The position numbers were made by a program, and so were the translations under genes. The notes beneath the pieces were generated by a model. That model worked only from the letters and a program-made list of their open reading frames with translations. It was not told where the DNA came from and ran no database searches. This document shows, piece after piece, positions 61,094 through 64,000 of a stretch of 64,000 nucleotides of DNA. Numbering within the stretch: the stretch's first letter is position 1; the number at the start of each line of letters is the position of its first letter. Source of the DNA: Rheinheimera soli (lineage in GTDB: Bacteria > Pseudomonadota > Gammaproteobacteria > Enterobacterales > Alteromonadaceae); contig NZ_JAJOYU010000008.1 of the NCBI RefSeq assembly GCF_021290985.1, positions 62,001-126,000 on the forward strand, given 5' to 3'.

Positions 61094-62816
61094 GCGCCCA
61101 CCTAAATAATTCATTTACTAGCGCAATAAAACCAGGCTCTGCTGTTTGCATATTTGGCCCAACAACACTTTTTGCGAGCACCTCAAATTTTGACAGTGAT
61201 TTAAACCAGCCATTCTTTCTATGTCTAGAGACCAAGCCAAGTAGTTGCCTCATTTCAAGAGTATAACTTTGCTGAAGTTGGCGCTGGTGATAAATGTCAT
61301 CCAGAGTTATTCTACCTTGAGATTGTGAGCTGATTTGAGCGGCGATTAGTTCTCTATCTACAAACTCCAACGCTAGTTGAAGCATTGAATCTACTCCGGT
61401 ATCTGAGAGACTGAGAAATAATTCATCCTCCAAAGCGCGCGTTGGTCGCCATGTAATTAACTGTCCGCCAGCAGCTGTATAAGAGTTAACCACTGCTTGA
61501 GTGGGGGGCTTATCTGCATCGACCAGAACCAAAACGCGGTATCCTAGCCGGAGCATTGCAAGGCCACGTATAAAGCAACGATCTGGTTCTCCGCCTCCAA
61601 CATTGACATATGCGGTACCTGCAGCCAAGAGTGAGCGATAATTCTGATCTACCCAATATTGATCCAGACCACGAATGAGACCAACTTCACTGGCCCCCTC
61701 GCAAACGATAACACTTCGTGCCAGGAAGGCTTCAGGGTCTAATCTGATGGTACTTTGTATGTCGTCTTCAACCCCAACCATATGTATATGATGTGAACCA
61801 TCCTGCTGCTTTCGAACAACGAAAATCTGATCGCCTCGAAGTTCTCTTACTGCAACTGGAGAGTGGGTCGTCAAAAATACTTGCAGTGGTGGTGGATTCT
61901 CTTTAGCTCCGAGTGAATCAAGCAGTCGAATAAGCCGATGAGGCTCTAAGCCATATTCCACTTCATCTACCAGTGCAATTGACGCTTTCTGCGCCGCAAC
62001 ACGTTGAAGTCCTGCTACCAGCAATCGCGATGAACCGGTACCTAATGACCGCAGAGGTATGCCACTTTCATTATGAAGAGAGATCGCACCTTCGCTGATC
62101 GATACCGCATGGATGTCCAATAAAGCTTGGGCTTGAGCGCCTACAGGAACGCCTAAACTGGTAGCTTGTTGAGTTACGATTTGCAGTGTTTCAGTCAATT
62201 GCGCGCTAGCTTGGTTTCCAAACGCAGTGCGAGCTTCGCGGGCCGAGCTTGCTAGTTCTGCACCTAGGTTAGGACGTTCTTCACAAAGACGGTTGAGAAT
62301 AGAGCCTCTTGTCCAAGATAGGTTGGAATTAGCATATGTGCCTAATCGGGCTGGAGCGACCAGCAAACGGTCTTTCCATGCAATGTTTCGTTCGTGTCCT
62401 AATGCTTGAGCGCGTTGAGAAACAAGTGACCAATTAGGCTCCAAGTCACTACCCACCATGAGACGTAAACAAAGGACTGTATCAAAGCCTTGCGCAGGTT
62501 CATCTTGGAGCACTCCAGTATTTAGATCAAATGCCTGCAGATAAATCCCGTAATTATCTAGGTCTTTAAGTGAATCGGGTAACTGACCCAGAATTAGCGT
62601 AATTTGGATAGACTGATTGACATCAAGATTAAAAAAATCCGTGTCACTGAAGGCTGTAGTCCGACGAGCTCCCAAGCACAGATCTATTGCATCCAATATT
62701 GTTGTTTTGGCGCTATCACCAGGTCCGACCAAACAATTCAGTCCTGATGATGGTCGCCAGATTAATGATCGTATAGAACGAAAATTTAAGATTTCAACTT
62801 TACGAATTCGTACCAC
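61083..62816 (-). CDS. OLD-family ATPase/TOPRIM nuclease (GajA-like)
   Basis: 577 aa, the same length as described GajA proteins. The ABC-type ATPase half has Walker A GPGDSAKTT (31-39; Asp in place of the usual second Gly region), signature LRSLGTGSSRLL and Walker B IALVDEVEYGLEP. The TOPRIM half has VIVCEGASEVGLIRGL (about 365-380, catalytic Glu) and RVLVLVDADKP (about 425-435, metal-binding Asp pair). Start is GTG 62816 with GGGAG at 7 bases. Followed by the UvrD helicase with overlap: the class 2 OLD-UvrD pairing that defines Gabija anti-phage defence, in which the nuclease nicks DNA when nucleotides are depleted. The ATPase/TOPRIM identification is certain; the Gabija name is inferred from the pair. 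Confidence 0.87.
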   Translation of the reverse strand: MVRIRKVEILNFRSIRSLIWRPSSGLNCLVGPGDSAKTTILDAIDLCLGARRTTAFSDTDFFNLDVNQSIQITLILGQLPDSLKDLDNYGIYLQAFDLNTGVLQDEPAQGFDTVLCLRLMVGSDLEPNWSLVSQRAQALGHERNIAWKDRLLVAPARLGTYANSNLSWTRGSILNRLCEERPNLGAELASSAREARTAFGNQASAQLTETLQIVTQQATSLGVPVGAQAQALLDIHAVSISEGAISLHNESGIPLRSLGTGSSRLLVAGLQRVAAQKASIALVDEVEYGLEPHRLIRLLDSLGAKENPPPLQVFLTTHSPVAVRELRGDQIFVVRKQQDGSHHIHMVGVEDDIQSTIRLDPEAFLARSVIVCEGASEVGLIRGLDQYWVDQNYRSLLAAGTAYVNVGGGEPDRCFIRGLAMLRLGYRVLVLVDADKPPTQAVVNSYTAAGGQLITWRPTRALEDELFLSLSDTGVDSMLQLALEFVDRELIAAQISSQSQGRITLDDIYHQRQLQQSYTLEMRQLLGLVSRHRKNGWFKSLSKFEVLAKSVVGPNMQTAEPGFIALVNELFRWAHAS

Positions 62817-62876
62817 GGCAATCTCCCTATAGCCTTATATTGCAGCAAAATAAATATTCTATTTGTCATTACCTGT

Positions 62877-63161
62877 TTATGACTTTGCAAGCTCAGTGAA
62901 CGACACGCAACTTTCTCTGACAATAAAATTAGTTTCGACGGCTTCCGATGGCAGCATAAAAAGAAGGTCAAGTGGCAATTCACTTCCTGCTAATTTAAGC
63001 TCTTGTTTCAATCGTGATAGAGGCTCTCCCGATGGGCCGACGATAAGGATATCGAAGTCCGTCCCAACTCGATTTAAGGAGGAACCAAACATATAAGACT
63101 CAAATTCATTTAGTGTTTTACATGATTCAAGAAGGTACCTAGCCACATCTCTGCCATTCAT
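62877..63161 (-). CDS. Minimal (MNT-type) nucleotidyltransferase
   Basis: 94 aa, the size of the small antitoxin-type nucleotidyltransferases. Pol-beta motif FGSSLNRVGTDFDILIVG places G26-S27-S28, D35 and D37, and a third carboxylate D65 sits in ELPLDLLFM, so the catalytic triad is complete. In other systems such proteins AMPylate or add nucleotides to a HEPN toxin or tRNA; no HEPN protein is obvious here. Its ATG overlaps the stop of the 214-aa gene by 4 bases, so the two are coupled. The OLD gene follows after 60 bases. Confidence 0.82.
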   Translation of the reverse strand: MNGRDVARYLLESCKTLNEFESYMFGSSLNRVGTDFDILIVGPSGEPLSRLKQELKLAGSELPLDLLFMLPSEAVETNFIVRESCVSFTELAKS

Positions 63162-63802
63162 ATCCCATTCCTAAGCACTTCTCTCAACTCGTCCCATTTC
63201 ATAACTGCACATCCCAACGATTGTCCAGCCTCTATGGCCTCAGCAGTAGGATTACTATTGGGATTAATGTTCCAAGCAACATCAATATGTCCAAATCTGT
63301 CATAGAAACTTCGAATAACATCAGCAGTAGGTTCGTATTCCAGAATCATACCTACCCTAAGGGCGCGTCCATTTTTGAGTGTAACTGTAAAGACTCGGTC
63401 AAATTCCCTCACGAGATTAGTATAGACCCTCAATTGCTTTACTAGTCTGTATGAGAAAGAGAACTGTTTATGAGATAGCCCATTGGCTGAACCCTTGTGA
63501 ACGGCATCAAGAAGTGTTCCTGCATTTCCCCACCCTATAGAATGAGCCTCTACGTAATCGATCGCCTGACCTTCCCAAACACACTCTTTCCGATATCCAC
63601 AAAGAAAATCCATATTAGGAAATGCCGAATGGTACTTAACTACTAAATCAGCAGTTATTGTTACTGCATCAGAGATAACGGCGACGATGTCAGCATTCTC
63701 ACGTATTGAAATTTTGAGAGCTTCATCACCAACAGGTACAACTTTTTCAACTTTTGAAATTTCTGAAATATTCTTCCACGCGAACTTTATTTGCCACTTC
63801 AT
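63158..63802 (-). CDS. Unknown 214-aa protein, coupled to the nucleotidyltransferase
   Basis: I do not recognise the family. The chain starts MKWQIKFAWKNISEISKVEKVVPVGDEALKISIRE and has a mixed alpha/beta look, with AVISDAVTITADLVVKYHSAFPNMDFLCGYRKECVWEGQAIDYVEA in the middle and conserved-looking IDVAWNINPNSNPTAEAIEAGQSLG near the end. No signal peptide or membrane helix. It sits between an edge-cut gene (ATGA overlap) and the nucleotidyltransferase (ATGA overlap), so it is probably a functional part of the same unit: it could be the target of the nucleotidyltransferase, a toxin, or a sensor. Confidence 0.65.
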   Translation of the reverse strand: MKWQIKFAWKNISEISKVEKVVPVGDEALKISIRENADIVAVISDAVTITADLVVKYHSAFPNMDFLCGYRKECVWEGQAIDYVEAHSIGWGNAGTLLDAVHKGSANGLSHKQFSFSYRLVKQLRVYTNLVREFDRVFTVTLKNGRALRVGMILEYEPTADVIRSFYDRFGHIDVAWNINPNSNPTAEAIEAGQSLGCAVMKWDELREVLRNGI

Positions 63803-64000
63803 AAAAAAATATCATCCATCTGTGCGGGGTAACGGATTGCTCGGCCAGAGATACCGCAAACATGTCTTTCTGATAAACCGCGGACATGCTCTCGATATAA
63901 AGCGAATACATGCTGCTCAGCGTCAGTCAAAAGATGATGATTGGTATTAATAATGCCTTGAATTCGATACAGATTAGGAATAATTACCCCGCGGATCCGT
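63799..64000 (-). CDS. Unknown gene, 5' end beyond the right edge
   Basis: An open minus-strand frame enters at the window edge and ends in TGA at 63799-63801, overlapping the next ATG (ATGA). The visible 66 residues include a run ending YREHVRGLSERHVCGISGR and the C terminus AIRYPAQMDDIFL. No family was recognised. The overlap suggests that it is the first seen member of the defence operon. Confidence 0.55.
   Translation of the reverse strand, partial: RIRGVIIPNLYRIQGIINTNHHLLTDAEQHVFALYREHVRGLSERHVCGISGRAIRYPAQMDDIFL

Noticed and set aside
62817-62876. Separate promoter for the OLD gene
   Set aside because: The 60-bp gap has no convincing -35/-10 pair with 16-18 bp spacing; readthrough from the nucleotidyltransferase gene is simpler.
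1-64000. CRISPR arrays, tRNA or rRNA genes, insertion sequences
   Set aside because: No regularly spaced repeats, cloverleaf with CCA-end, rRNA segment or IS transposase was seen on reading both strands.

Overview
This window reads as gammaproteobacterial chromosome, most like the Rheinheimera/Alishewanella/Arsukibacterium group of marine and freshwater facultative anaerobes. That placement is inferred from gene content and protein style, not from a search. About 52 kb is one anaerobic nitrate and nitric-oxide respiration locus. The last 10 kb is a mobile defence island that runs off the right edge.

Region 1 (1-5.4 kb): the end of a TPP-dependent E1-beta-like dehydrogenase gene with a FabD-like acyltransferase, a SirB2-family membrane protein, then the quinol-type nitric oxide reductase norB. 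Region 2 (5.7-11.5 kb): an outer-membrane barrel, a chemoreceptor with a NIT (nitrate/nitrite sensing) domain, anaerobic hemN, and an HPP-CBS membrane protein. Region 3 (11.5-25.4 kb): two DGC-domain small proteins, moeB, norR, the Fe-S repair protein RIC/YtfE, ubiT/ubiUV (oxygen-independent ubiquinone synthesis), mog, two NNP-family nitrate/nitrite transporters, a PP2C phosphatase/protein kinase fusion, and nnrS. Region 4 (25.5-35 kb): a Moco riboswitch, then moaA-mobA-moaB-moaC-moaD-moaE-modA-modB-modC, a TPP decarboxylase, and moeA. Region 5 (35-49 kb): narL, narK, narX, narGHJI, a parvulin isomerase and an outer-membrane porin. Region 6 (49.4-53.7 kb): nrdG-nrdD, a small conserved protein, an HU protein and a periplasmic binding protein.

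The regulatory wiring can be read directly. Eight 7-2-7 NarL/NarP-type palindromes (TACYYMT-N2-AKRRGTA) lie upstream of the two DGC genes, the divergent narK pair, moaA, narK, narG, the porin and nrdG. Near-consensus FNR boxes (TTGAT-N4-ATCAA) lie upstream of the DGC genes, the first narK-like gene, the TPP decarboxylase, narG and nrdG. Upstream of norB and of norR/ric there are two matching arrays of three GGT-N7-ACC NorR boxes followed by a sigma-54-like element, with nearly identical geometry. Together they describe a nitrate- and NO-responsive anaerobic programme: nitrate uptake, Mo uptake and cofactor synthesis, membrane nitrate reductase, NO removal and repair, anaerobic haem, quinone and dNTP synthesis, and taxis.

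Region 7 (53.7-64 kb): a strong sigma-70-like promoter drives three overlapping genes (193, 666 and 943 aa), two of which carry tyrosine-recombinase folds. The architecture resembles the Gamma-Mobile-Trio (GMT) mobile elements. Convergent to it is a minus-strand operon of at least five genes: a gene cut by the window edge, an unknown 214-aa protein, a minimal MNT-type nucleotidyltransferase, an OLD-family ATPase/TOPRIM nuclease (GajA-like) and a UvrD-like helicase (GajB-like). The last two look like a Gabija anti-phage system. The translationally coupled upstream genes are the best candidate here for an undescribed composite defence system.
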